NCBI GenBank assembly: GCA_964020085.1
Contig: CAXHUQ010000384.1
Span: 15,001 to 79,000 of the forward strand
Direction of reading: 5' to 3'
Source: Micromussa lordhowensis
Taxonomy: Eukaryota; Cnidaria; Anthozoa; Scleractinia; Lobophylliidae
DNA length: 64,000 bases
Every line of letters starts with the position of its first letter. Within the stretch, counting starts at the first letter, position 1. Below the pieces are notes generated by a model that saw nothing but the letters and a program-made list of their open reading frames with translations, was not told where the DNA came from and ran no database searches. Below are positions 40,973-51,582 of the stretch, in pieces. Position numbers and translations under genes: made by a program.

Positions 40973-41172
40973 TATTACAAGATAATTTGGTTTTATCAAC
41001 TGGGTTGATAATGTGAATTGTCCACCGTAAAGAGATTCGGAAGCTGACGTTTCGAGCGTTAGCCCTTCGTCGGAGCGAATCAAGGAATTGTGGGTTGTGT
41101 GTGGTTTATATACAGAAATGTGGAGCTACGCTATTGGTTGGTGCCTGGCAACGTGAAAAACAACAGAATGAA

Positions 41173-41650
41173 TTAGTTGAATGAAAAGCGTTTGTTGATA
41201 CCGTGAGGATTAAGAGTGCCGATTTGAAAAATAAATCTTTGTTCAAGAGTTTTGCGGCTTTCTGTGCTTCCTTGATGTAGGGATAGGCCGCAGACTGCCA
41301 TATGTTGCTTAGAATGATTCGGCAGATTAAAGTGTCTAGCAACCGGTTTAGAAGCATCTTTATCGTCTTTCTCTACGTCGCGAAGGTGTTCTTGGAAACG
41401 GTCGCCTAGTCGTCTACCTGTTTCGCCGATATATAACTTTTCGCAAAGAGTGCAAGTTATACAGTAGATGACATTGGCTGAGGTACAGGTAAATTGATCT
41501 GTGATCTTAATGGATCACTTGGGTCCCGACAATTTCTCAACGTTGTAAATGAAAGGACATGTTTTACATCGCGCGTGTGCGCATTTAAAAGTTCCAGGTT
41601 GTTCACTCGTTTTGAATGCACTTCTAACTAAAAAGTTACCTATGTTTTTG
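41173..41650 (-). pseudogene. Penelope-like GIY-YIG endonuclease C-terminus, copy 1
   Basis: The minus strand encodes CAHARCKTCPFI, an in-frame stop, FTCTSANVIYCITCTLC, KLYIGETGRRLGDRFQEHL and a tail to the stop at 41173. These are the Cys-rich and GIY-YIG-like motifs of the Penelope endonuclease, which nicks target DNA for reverse transcription. The reverse transcriptase is missing. Confidence 0.7.
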
Positions 41651-41689
41651 TCGCGTTTGAATGAAATTAATGGCGGTTGCGAAAAGATA

Positions 41690-41982
41690 ACTGTATAACT
41701 TGCACTCTTTGCAAAAAGTTATATATCGGCGAAACAGGTAGACGAGTAGGCGACCGTTTCCGAGAACACCTTCGCGACGTAGAGAAAGACGATAAAGACG
41801 CTTCTAAACCGGTTGCTAGACACTTTAATCTGCCGAATCATTCTAAGCAACATATGGCAGTCTGCGGCCTATCCCTACATCAAGGAAGCACAGAAAGCCG
41901 CAAAACTCTTGAACAAAGATTTATTTTTCAAATCGGCACTCTTAATCCTCACGGTATCAACGAACGCTTTTCATTCAACTAA
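41690..41982 (+). pseudogene. Penelope-like GIY-YIG endonuclease C-terminus, copy 2
   Basis: Plus-strand copy beginning CITCTLCKKLYIGETGRRVG and running to LNPHGINERFSFN and the stop at 41980-41982. Shorter at the 5' side than copy 1, with almost identical residues. Confidence 0.7.
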
Positions 41983-42080
41983 TTCATTCTGTTGTTTTTC
42001 ACGTTGCCAGGCACCAACCAATAGCGTAGCTCCACATTTCTGTATATAAACCACACACAACCCACAATTCCTTGATTCGC

Positions 42081-42116
42081 TCCGACGAAGGGCTAACGCT
42101 CGAAATGTCAGCTTCC
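42081..42116 (+). ncRNA. Hammerhead-like motif in Penelope 3' region
   Basis: TCCGACGAAGGGCTAACG then CTCGAAATGTCAGC. The order CGACGA, short stem GGGC/GCTC-like, GAAA, GTC resembles the minimal hammerhead ribozymes described in Penelope-like elements, but the core shows CCGACGA instead of CUGANGA. The mirror copy at 41041-41076 reads ACGTC in place of ATGTC. Activity doubtful. Confidence 0.35.
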
Positions 42117-42176
42117 GAATCTCTTTACGGTGGACAATTCACATTATCAACCCATTTGATAAAACCAAATTATCTT

Positions 42177-44435
42177 CTAATATTTTAAAGTTTAATAAAT
42201 GCTCGTTTGTCACAATACCAGGTTCAAATAGAGTCTAGTATGTAACATAATGATGGTAGGTTGTTCTAGGGCAAGTGTCTTTTTAGAAAACAATATGATT
42301 TCCTTACTGGGATTTTTCCTTACTGGGTTTTTTCCTTACTGACTTGGACTTCAATCTTGTCATGATGTCCGTCAGATTGCAGCATGGATTAACACATATA
42401 ATTAAAAATGGCACGGTGGGAGTGTTGGCATTTAATTAATTTTTAATTTTGTTTTTCAGTAAAGATGCAAGGGAAAAGAAGTTTGGTGTTCATAGTTGAT
42501 ACTAAGTAGCCCTGATGATGTGTTAGTGTGAACGCTTGGCCTTCCCTCAGCGTGCTCTCAAAGGTGCCCTGTAGTGTGGATTCACTGGAGATCCTAGTAT
42601 CATGTGTTACATTTTAATTGTCTATTTACTGAAACATAAATAGCTGCCTATTTAAAGGCTGAAAATACAGAAGAAGAGCGTTTTCCTTTTTGGAATATTG
42701 ACGTTTTTATATTATGCAAACTAGGAAAGTAATGACGTCATCAGTTCTGCAACTAAAACGGTACAATATTGAATAAAGAATATCTCTGGAAATATTGGGA
42801 CATGATTCTTCAAACTTGATATTAGAAATGTACATCACAAAAGAAACAAAATGACATCCGAAGTGCCGCCAGTTCCTTTCTGTCAAAAACAAAGTATCCC
42901 CATTTGAAACTCTTCAAAGTGAGACAGAGGGTCCTGCTTCGAACAGACATGGTTCCCATATTGTTTTAACTCTCCTTATGAAATCACTGGGACTGATGAC
43001 CTTGTCACTTTCTTAATTTGCATAACATGAAAATGTCAATATCTCTAAAACAAAAAAAAAGATCTTCCAAAAAGGAAAATGCAATTTTTCTGTATTTTGA
43101 GAAAGCCTTTCAAATAAGTAGCAATTATTGTGCAGTTCATAGGCACTTTAAGTCAAGAATAATTCTTAACATAAATATAATGGAAGTCTCTTAAAGGGAT
43201 TAAAAATCCAGCGCACTTTCCGGAAATTTCAGTGATGAATGGAATAGATTTTTCCGTAATTACCGGTCAAGAGGAAAGCCTCGTGATGTGTACCCAAATT
43301 GAAGAAAATGTCTTGCCGGAAAATTTCCATTCCTTTTGATTTCCTCCTGAGTTTCTGAAATTTTCCGTTGAATTCTTTGTGTTTCAGAAGTTTTAACAAT
43401 TTTCGGTTCTCCCGGAAACTTTCCAAAAAAATTCTGTATCATTTTGATTAAGTTTCAAAAGTTCCAGAATTTAAGGTTGAATAAGAGGCGCTCCTCGAGA
43501 CTAATCATATTGGCCTTTTTATTGTAGTATAGTCATTTACATAACGTTACAGTATATAGTTGTTACCATCATCATAATCTCATTGCGAGAGGAGGACTCC
43601 GAGTACTAAGACCATATTCAGTACCAATACACAAATCACTTACCAGAAGCATCAGGTAACTGAAGGTAACTGTGAGGCGTATGCTCACAGCTTGTAGCCT
43701 GCATGTGATCTGGTGTACGTATTGGTGTGGGTGTGCACCTCTCTCTCCAGAATACAGATTTCAGAAATATCTAATAAATACTAGCACTGAATTTTAAAAC
43801 AGCACTAAGTACGACATATAACCCAGTGAAGTCTATAAATTGGTACACATCAGAAGTAATACCCAAATTGTTCAGTCACATACTGACTGCGGTAATCACA
43901 AGTAAGATTTTGAACTGAATTGGACAACATAAAGATCTTTTACCACTTGCCAGTTCTTTCCGACAGTCGTTAATATTCTCGGTCATTTAAGGGGACACCA
44001 CTCAAACAATCCCAACAGTTACCAGCAGCTTTGAATAGTCACGTCCTCACAAAACCGATGAACGAACTTTTACTGAAACAACATTTTGCTCACAGCCTAA
44101 TGGAAACTGACAACAACTGACCAATCCCTGTTTTACGAACTTAACACAAATGTCACGGTCGACAGCGTACAGCGAAACTGACCATTGACAAAAACACAAC
44201 TTAATTTGACCCTGACTACATGCAGCGGTAATTCATCACTCCCCCAATGAGGCTTTTCAGGGCCAATTACAATATACGGGATAACAAATTATGTAAAGGA
44301 AAATGTTACATTACGGAGATATAAAAGTACCCCAGGTTATCGAAACATTGGTCACCAGCAACAGTCCATTACAGGACCACCGTCACGTTGAGGGCATTGC
44401 GTAGAAAAGTAGTGTGTACATCATTAATGAGATGC
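42177..44435. other. Unannotated stretch
   Basis: No supported gene or repeat across about 2.2 kb; AT-rich with weak short frames only. Confidence 0.3.
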
Positions 44436-44439
44436 AGTG

Positions 44440-44735
44440 TGTAATGACAAGAGGTTTAGCTCGAGATCAGGAGGAATGGGTTCGAGCCCTGACTGGGGTC
44501 ATTGTGCTGTGTCTTGGGCAAGACACTTAGCTTTCAAAGTCACTCTCCACCCAGGAATGTAAATTACACCAGTGACTTGTCGGGGGCATCATGCTGAACC
44601 TGCGGTGGTCAAGCGTCCCAACCTGGAAAGGGGAAGTAACTTCGTTTCATACAACAGAACCTTAGTAAAACGCCGGTACTGATAAACCAAACGCTTACCC
44701 GAGCCCGAGGCTTAGAGTAAGCCTTCAAATATCAC
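44440..44735 (+). repeat. tRNA-type SINE
   Basis: GGTTCGAGCCC (44479-44489) matches the pol III B box. It is followed by ATTGTGCTGTGTCTTGGGC and AAGACACTTAGC, the conserved central segment of many tRNA-derived SINEs of aquatic animals. The A box before it is degenerate. Confidence 0.7.
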
Positions 44736-44982
44736 TGTTTACCACTGATGTGACTGAGGCACTAGTGCTATATGAGCCATATGTTAGTGCTTCCTCAGAC
44801 ATTTTCTGGACGACTTATCAGACGACATGTCGATCTGATCGGATCGGTTCCTATATTTACAGTTCTAATATGTACGTTCTACTTAGCTGTAAATATTATT
44901 ATTAGATTTGTGTTACAACTTCATTTAGAAACTATGGTGTTTTAACACATGTTTCAAAGTAGATACACTGCAAAAGATTTAA

Positions 44983-45513
44983 GGTGGTTTCAGGTGGTTT
45001 CCAGTACTTTCCAAGACTTGGAGTTTGATGGGTCATTATAACCATTCTATTGGTTGATACCAAAATAGCGGTATCAAAAATCTGCCCAATCACTGGTGAA
45101 TAGGTTACTGTAAATTTTGTGGCACAATAGGTTACCATAGCAACAATATGACCTGCTAAAAACACCCTTAATTTTAGCTTTAAGCGCTTATAACTCAAAA
45201 ACGAGCTCGGTGATCCCCATTTTTTTATTATCGAATCGTAATCACATGATAAGGTGCATCTTTTTGCAAAGTGTAAAAAAAGATCTACAGAGGGGGTTTA
45301 GAGCCACCTTAAATTTTCGAAAATTAAGGGTGTTTTTAGCTGGTCATATTGTTGCTATGGTAACCTATTGGGCCACAAAATTGGCAGCAACTTGTTCACC
45401 AATGATTGGGCAGTTTTTTGATACCACATTTAGGTATCAACTGATATAGAGTGGACACAATTAGCTATCAAAATGTAAGTCTTTGAAAGTACTGGAAACT
45501 GTTTCCAGCCACC
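44983..45513. mobile_element. TTAA-flanked foldback MITE
   Basis: GGTGGTTTCAGG at the left and the inverse of GGTGGCTGGAAACAG at the right are bounded by TTAA (44979-44982, 45514-45517). Long inner arms pair, for example ATAGGTTACCATAGCAACAA with its inverse near 45350. Confidence 0.7.
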
Positions 45514-45732
45514 TTAAGTGAGTAAGGAATCTGCATTTTATCAGTACCTGATTAGGACTAGTCATGTAAAGTCGGGCATTAATGTAAAGATTGGATTTAA
45601 ATTGTAGAGCCATAGTTAATCTGGTAGAGCATAGTATAAACATAGGCCGAACATTTTAGATTCCTTGTGAGCTTTGAGGTAATTTATATGCTTTTTCATA
45701 GTAGTAGTCATAACAATAAATAACAATAATTA

Positions 45733-46420
45733 GGCCCCGTCCATATTTGGAAACGTAGTTTTCACGCCGAAAAGGTATCAAATGACTTCCATCCACACTG
45801 CGCCGGAGAAATTTGAAAACGCAACAATCACCGGTCATTTGGATGAGAAATAGGCCCTTTGCAGCTGGGGTCACGTGACCAAATTTTTCCTAGAAAATTT
45901 TTATATTATGGGCTATAACTTAAAGAATGCCAGAAATGGAAAGAGCGCATCGAAAATACCAAAATGGCCAAATTTGAGCCCCCTCGAATGAAAGAGTAAG
46001 TTTATACGACAGTTTGAATTTTCGGAAAATTTAGAAGTTTTGTATGGGAAATTTTGACTGGAGAGCAAGGTCTTGCTCTCCAGCAACATTTTGCATACAA
46101 ACCTCCTTATTTTTTAAAAAATTCAGACTGTCATATAATCTCATCTTTTAATGATGGGGGCCTCAAATTTGGCCGTTTTGATATTCTCGAAATGCTTTTT
46201 TTCATTTAAGGCAGTTATAGCCCATAATTTTATGAAAAGTAGGTCATGTGACGGCTTAGCTGCAAAGGGTCTATCGCAAGTTTATCTTGATGTCATCGTT
46301 TTCAAAAAGAAACATTTTTAAAATGTTTTCCTTCCACACTAAAACGCAAGTTCGTTTTAGTGACTGCTTGTGTGGAGAAAGAAAGCTGCGTTTTCAAATT
46401 TCTTGAGTGTGGACGGGGCC
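45733..46420. mobile_element. Harbinger-type MITE with GGCCCCGTCCA ends
   Basis: Ends GGCCCCGTCCA and TGGACGGGGCC with TTA duplications at 45730-45732 and 46421-46423, the target of PIF/Harbinger elements. AAAACGCAAGTTCGTTTTAG and related subterminal inverted motifs occur. It carries a nested second MITE. Confidence 0.65.
45853..46271. mobile_element. Nested MITE with GGCCCTTTGCAGCT ends
   Basis: GGCCCTTTGCAGCTGGGGTCAC at the left and the inverse at the right (GCTGCAAAGGGTC) are bounded by TA on each side (45851-45852, 46272-46273). Inner arms share ATGGGCTATAACT and AAATTTGGCC inversely. Inserted into the Harbinger-type MITE. Confidence 0.65.
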
Positions 46421-46423
46421 TTA

Positions 46424-47527
46424 GTAACAAGAAGTTCCTGTGAAAAAGGATCGTGGTACGACCTTTCTTGACCAAACGTCGTCGATCCAGGTTCTATGAC
46501 TACTTGCATTATTTTTTGTAGTTGTCTTTTTTTTTGCGATAATTTTGGCTTGGTGAAAATAATTAGTAACCGATGATGATTGAAGTGATGTAATTGTTTT
46601 GGTTTCATGAGATTTGGGGATAAGATTAATTTCAAAGACGCTTGACTCCATTGCATGATCACTTGCAAGCTTTTTACGTAACATTTCGCATGAGAACAGT
46701 ACGTAGAGATATCCTTTAATTAGTGGAACTTCTTGTTTCAATTGACAAGTATACAACTTTTCTTATTATATTTTATATGGAATTTCGTTTTTGTCAGGTA
46801 GATTTTACGGTAGCAAAAATAGCAAGGAGTAATTTCATGGAGCACATACTTGGTGTATTTTAGAAACTCTAGCTAAGAAATAAAATGTTGGAACAAAGTT
46901 GTTGTGTGAAAAATGAATCCCGGCCAATACCGAAAATACGAGCCATACAAAATCGATCCATTGTTGGTGTATAAACTACAATTAATGAGACGGTAACTGT
47001 ACTCCTTGAAACGCGTTGAATCTAAATGTATTAATAGGCCATTTCCGAAATGTCTTTTGCCTCTGGTCAAAGCAAGTTCTTTTGCAATTTCTTTCGTACA
47101 GCAATGGTTTTACCTGCACGTTGATTGTCATGCAAAACCAGGAATGTCGGTCTTGGAAGTGTTGTAAGATCTACATGTACTTGATCTGAGAATACGCTAA
47201 ATATTTTCACGCGGTTTAAATGATACACTTCTAAGAGGATCTAAATAGAACTGGCCTAACCGTGTCAATCTTGGTTTACATCCCAAAAGGGATAACTCAC
47301 TTAAAAGGCTTTAACCTGGCTCTAGGAACAGCACTACAAAAGGTTGCTTTCTCTAGTGATATTTAAAGGAGTTTATTTACAGACATCTGAAGTGGCATTA
47401 TTATAACAGACCGTCCAACCGTTGACTTCAGACATAAACGTATGATGTAGCCAATCTCATTCCCAGGCTCTCTCCCTCTGACGACAAGAGGCAACATGTC
47501 ATCCTCTTCGAATCAACAATTATCGTT
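46424..47527. other. Unannotated stretch
   Basis: No gene, RNA or repeat recognised. Confidence 0.3.
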
Positions 47528-47863
47528 AATAGACCTTTCTACCGTTACGGCGGCCATCTTGAATTCTATTGTTTTGACTGAGAAATTATGGGCTGCCGAG
47601 GGGGCAATCGCTGGAAAATTTATCGTATACACAACTTTCAGGATAAATTTTTACTGCTTGTCTCTCATATTCCATAACAAATATTACAAGCGTTACATCT
47701 TTCCGTCACGATATTTGGCAGTTGTTCCTATGGTTATCGAAAAATTATTGTTAAAAGTTATCACGTCACAGTATTCTTTTTAATTATTTCTCATCTGCCC
47801 CCTGGGCATCCCATAATTTCCTCGGAATTCAAGATGGCCACCGTATCGATAAAACGGTCTATT
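47528..47863. mobile_element. MITE with AATAGACC ends
   Basis: AATAGACC and, later, GCGGCCATCTTGAATTC at the left match GAATTCAAGATGGCCACCG and CGGTCTATT at the right in inverted order. The 336-bp element has no coding content. Confidence 0.65.
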
Positions 47864-47931
47864 GTAAAGTCCTCTTTGAATTTACGATTATCGTTAATTT
47901 AGAACACCGTTTCCCAGGACACGGCATAAAA

Positions 47932-48020
47932 GAAAAAAAAATCATATTTGGACCGGATTTGAACCCGGAACTACCCGGCGCTAGGAACGGCTACTTACCA
48001 CTAGACCACTGAAGCACAAG
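47932..48020 (-). tRNA. tRNA-like pol III unit, probably tRNA pseudogene or SINE head
   Basis: On the minus strand, TGGTCTAGTGGTAAG fits an A box / D arm and GGTTCAAATCC a B box / T arm (CCGG-loop-CCGG). A run of nine T follows, as a pol III terminator. The presumed anticodon loop would read TTCCTA (TCC, glycine), but the acceptor and anticodon stems pair poorly, so a working tRNA is unlikely. Confidence 0.45.
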
Positions 48021-48419
48021 ACCACGGTAAGCTGTTTAACTAAATATTTTTAAATAGAATCTTGCATAGAGTAATGATAGCGAGTAATGATATATGCTTA
48101 CTACAGGATGTACAGGATGTAGAATAAGCGCATGAGTAGTAGGAAAAGGACAGTTCTGCAACAGGGAAACAGTGACGTCACAATACCCTAAGGGGTTGAC
48201 GTCATCAAAAATGATGACATCATAATCTAAAAATGGAATAGTGACATCATAGGGATGGGGTGTCATTGGAGGTATTACATCATACTCTTAAAATAGGTAG
48301 AATGATGTCACAATTATTTTTAGTACCAGAGGTCATATGATTTTTTCATTATAAATACGTTGGAACCTCATAGGTGTGTTATCTATTAGCAAAAGAAGTT
48401 GAATACACGGCTGGAAATC
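48021..48419. other. Unannotated stretch
   Basis: Repeated short GACATCAT / TGACGTCA motifs between 48170 and 48310; no gene. Confidence 0.3.
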
Positions 48420-48685
48420 ATGATTGGTAAATATCAAAGAAGAAATCTATTTAACTGCTGGCGCTTCCTGGCTAGAAATCTGATCACTCCTACAAGTGAA
48501 ATAGCTTTGCTGAAAGAAGCATTTTGTGGTCTACCAGGTACTAAACTTTCCAAGTTAAAGATCCTTCATTCTGGGGAAGATTGATGGTGTTTTTAAATTT
48601 TGCAGAACAATTAGAACTAACGGAGGAAGAATGGGAACAACTGTTTGATTTTCTAGTTCCCACTCTCACACAGATGGAAGAGAAG
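48420..48685 (+). CDS. Two candidate exons of unknown protein
   Basis: 48420-48537 encodes MIGKYQRRNLFNCWRFLARN up to a GTACTAAAC donor. 48606-48685 follows a TTTTGCAG acceptor, continues in frame (QLELTEEEWEQLFDFLVPTL) and ends at a GTATAA donor. The joint protein is helical and acidic; family unknown. It could be host sequence or the leftmost gene of the second Polinton. Confidence 0.35.
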
Positions 48686-48870
48686 GTATAAAATTGAGCA
48701 TTGATGGAAGAATATTCATTTGACTTCTGACCTTTGCAGTAGTATTAAACTCGTAATGGGCTGTTGTCCAACATCACCCACTTTTGGATTTGAATGAATC
48801 TTTAATCGTGTACGCTGTGTATTAGCTTGTTTTGGTGGGAAAGTAATCGTGCAAAACTCGGAGTTCTGTG

Positions 48871-49937
48871 ATGGAGAAAAAGCTCGCCAGTATTTACCCC
48901 GTTCCGAGTCACCCGCTAAGTTTCAGTGGTTTAGATGCTGTGTACAGAGCGGTCAAAGAGGAAGGAGAGACTGAAATTTCTCGCAAACAAGTTCAAGATT
49001 GGTTAAGTCAGCAAGATGTTAACACCTTGCATAAACCTGCTCGTAGACGTTACAAACGGAGCCGAGTCATCGTCCCTTGTATAGACGCACAATTTCAAGC
49101 AGATCTTTGTGATGTTCAAAACCTCAGTTGCCACAACAAGAGTTACAAATACTTGCTTACCTGTGTGGATATTTTCAGCAAGTATGCATGGGTTGTGGCT
49201 TTGAAGACGAAACAGGGTCAAGAACTAGTGAAAGCTTTTCAAACCATTCTCTCCTCTGGACGTAAACCATCTAAATTACAAACGGATCAGGGAACTGAAT
49301 TTCTTAATCGCGTGTTCCAGAAATTCCTGCGGGACAATAACATAGCTTTCTTCACCGTGAAGTCAGGACTTAAAGCTTTGGTTGTTGAACGTTTTAATAG
49401 AACTTTTAAAAATAAGATGTATAAATATTTCACTTACAAAAATACTATGTTACATCGATGTATTACCTACGTTGGTAACGTCTTACAACAACACTTACCA
49501 TCGTAGCATAAAGATGAAACCCAGTCAAGTCACGAAAGCCAACGAAGGTAAAGTCTGGCATACATTGTATGGTAATAATATACAGATGCGTGTACGTTTT
49601 AAGTTTCAAGTAGGGGATCGTGTGAGAATTAGTAAAGTGAAGCGAATGTTTAAAAGTCTTACCTGCCTAATTTTACGGAAGAACTGTTTACTGTTTACAA
49701 ACGATTTCCACGTCAAGTACCAGTCTATAAGCTTAAAGATGATGCTGGTGAATTTTTAGATGGAACATTTTACGAACCTGAACTGCAAAAAATAATTAAG
49801 AACGATGATGTTTACCGAGTAGAAAAGGTTTTGCGCAAAAGAAAGCGTAGTGGCGTGACTGAATATTTTGTTAAATGGAAGGGGTACTCAGATAAATTTA
49901 ACAGCTGGGTGTCTGAAAAGGACATTTCAAACTTGTA
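48871..49937 (+). pseudogene. int: Polinton integrase with C-terminal chromodomain, frameshifted
   Basis: ATG 48871. Catalytic residues appear as D78 (FQADLCD), D139 (LQTDQGTEF) and E173 (VVERFNRTF), in the D,D-x-E array of retrovirus-like integrases; the spacing to the Glu is one residue shorter than usual. A frameshift near 49445 and another near 49655 interrupt the frame. The C-terminal frame carries VYRVEKVLRKRK, then EYFVKWKGYSDKFNSWV, a clear chromodomain, ending at about 49937. A chromodomain would steer insertion to marked chromatin. Related to the gene known in nematodes as F54H12.3. Not functional as it stands. Confidence 0.85.
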
Positions 49938-50097
49938 ATGTAGTTTAAAAAAGTTAAAAAAAAAATAATAAAGGAGAATAAATGTGAACATGCTGTTGTC
50001 TGTCTTATTATGAAGTAAGAACCCCTCTATAGAAAGATCATTCAAGCACAAGATATCATGGGGGTAACACAGTTTTATCTGCATCTACCCAGCATTA

Positions 50098-50109
50098 GTA
50101 TCACCCAAC

Positions 50110-50147
<38 letters not shown>

Positions 50148-50290
50148 GCTACTAGTGGTCTAATAGTAATAGTCATCGAGTAGCGAAATTCGCCAGTTTT
50201 TCTTTAGCTTTTTTCGCCAAATAAATATTTTTTCAACTTGCATTTGCAAACTTTATTATTCCCTTTTCTGTCCGACTAGTTGGGTGATAC
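50098..50290. mobile_element. TA-flanked foldback MITE
   Basis: GTATCACCCAACTAGT and its exact inverse form the ends; TA lies on each side (50096-50097, 50291-50292). Inserted between integrase and penton genes. Confidence 0.7.
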
Positions 50291-50292
50291 TA

Positions 50293-50295
<3 letters not shown>

Positions 50296-50326
<31 letters not shown>

Positions 50327-50398
50327 GTCAATAGCCCATTCGGCTTCGCCTCATGGGCTATTGACCCGTAGCCCTTTCGGGCTACGGGTCTAATTGTT
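50296..50398. repeat. 103-bp hairpin next to the penton start
   Basis: ACAATTAGACCC at the left and GGGTCTAATTGT at the right are inverse; the inner CACGGGTCAATAGCCCAT and ATGGGCTATTGACCCGT also pair. It abuts the first readable codons of the penton gene. Confidence 0.7.
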
Positions 50399-50399
50399 A

Positions 50400-51131
50400 A
50401 ATAGCAGCTTGGATAAATTCCCACAAAACACATTAACTGAATACCGGGTGAGCTTACCTCAAATCATTACTTTGGAGGGGGAGTGGGAGGTAGCCTTGAC
50501 AGAAATTCACTATCCACATAGCTGGAATAATGTTCAAGGAAATTTTCTAAATCGATTCTTCCTTCACAATCAAGAACAGCGTGAAGTATGGGAAGTCATA
50601 ATAATTCCACCAGGACATTATTCTTCCATTGATGATCTTATAACTACGATAAACGAAGCGGTGTCAAAGAAAGATCGTTTCAAAGACGATGTGAAATTCT
50701 CATATGATTCTCTAAACCGGAAGGTCACTATTGGCTTACAAAACAACGCAGAAATTGCTCTGGAAAATATTGGACACATACTTGGCTTCCAATCTACTTC
50801 CCAAGTTAATTCAAAGATCAGCAGAGGTGAGAGAGAAGCGGACCTGGAACATGGCTTTCACGACCTTTACATTTATTGTGACATCGCACAAGCACAATAC
50901 GTTGCAGATGTGCTTATACCATTGCTCCGCATTGTCCCGGTAGAAGGGGTTAATGGTCAGCGTGTAAACAAGTCCTTCCTGCGCCCGCAGTACATTCCAG
51001 TTGATAGAAAGGCGTTTGAAACGATTGAAGTCAATATAAGGCGTGACACGGAGGAATCTGTACCATTCGAGTCTGGAAAGGTGTTGTTAACACTTCATTT
51101 CCGTGAGAGCAAACCCGCATATAATTGGTGA
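50400..51131 (+). pseudogene. Penton-like minor capsid protein, start lost
   Basis: Open from just after the 50296-50398 hairpin; no ATG lies at the expected start, so the N-terminus seems displaced by the insertion. The frame encodes EWEVALTEIHYPHSWNN, IIPPGHYSSIDDLITTIN, ENIGHILGFQS and VLIPLLRIVPVEG, the characteristic order of Polinton penton proteins with a single jelly roll. It ends at the stop before 51132, one base ahead of the next ATG. Most of the fold appears complete. It would have formed capsid vertices. Confidence 0.75.
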
Positions 51132-51132
51132 A

Positions 51133-51580
51133 ATGAGGAAAATTCACACTCCAAATCATAAATTGTACGAACAGTACTACCTAAATCAAGCAAAGCAAAT
51201 GGGAGGAAACCTACCTGCTTTCCACGGTGCTCGCTCACAAAGAGGATATGGGTTAGGTTCCATTTTCAAAGGTCTTTTCCGTTGGGCAATACCACACCTG
51301 AAACAAGGCGCGAAAGCACTGGGAAAAAAAAGCTTTACAAACTGGAGTCAATGTTGCGCAAGACATGTTGGCAGGAGAAAACCTTAAAACGGCAACATCA
51401 AAGCGTGTAAAACAAGTCCTCGGTGACATACCTTCCCAGAATTCATCGCAGTCAGGCGCTGGTCGGAAGGCTAGAAAAAGGAAAGCACAACCATTAAAAA
51501 ACAGTTCGCCTCCAGGCAAGAAACAGAGAACATCTCTGCAGAAAAAGAAACCCGAAGAGAAATTTTCTTTCTTAAATTAG
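51133..51580 (+). pseudogene. Small basic Polinton core / membrane-active protein, frameshifted
   Basis: From ATG 51133 the product reads HKLYEQYYLNQAKQMGG then RGYGLGSIFKGLFRWAIPHL, an amphipathic segment found in Polinton and adintovirus proteins compared with adenovirus core protein X or VI. At an A-run (51323-51330) the frame shifts and continues as DMLAGENLKTATSKRVK with a Lys/Arg-rich tail to 51580. A single extra or missing A explains the break; it may also be an assembly error. Confidence 0.6.
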
Positions 51581-51582
51581 AA

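Larger units (their letters stand above)
40979..42176. mobile_element. Inverted pair of Penelope-like element fragments
   Basis: Two arms of about 485 bases (40979-41463 and 41691-42176) are inverted copies with few differences. Both encode the same GIY-YIG C-terminus, with 3' ends facing outwards and 5' ends inwards. The spacer is the extra 5' part of the minus-strand copy. Penelope-like elements are known for such inverted partial copies. Confidence 0.75.

Noticed and set aside
47932..48020. Functional tRNA-Gly
   Set aside because: A and B boxes and a T run are present, but acceptor and anticodon stems do not pair, so only a tRNA-like unit is reported.
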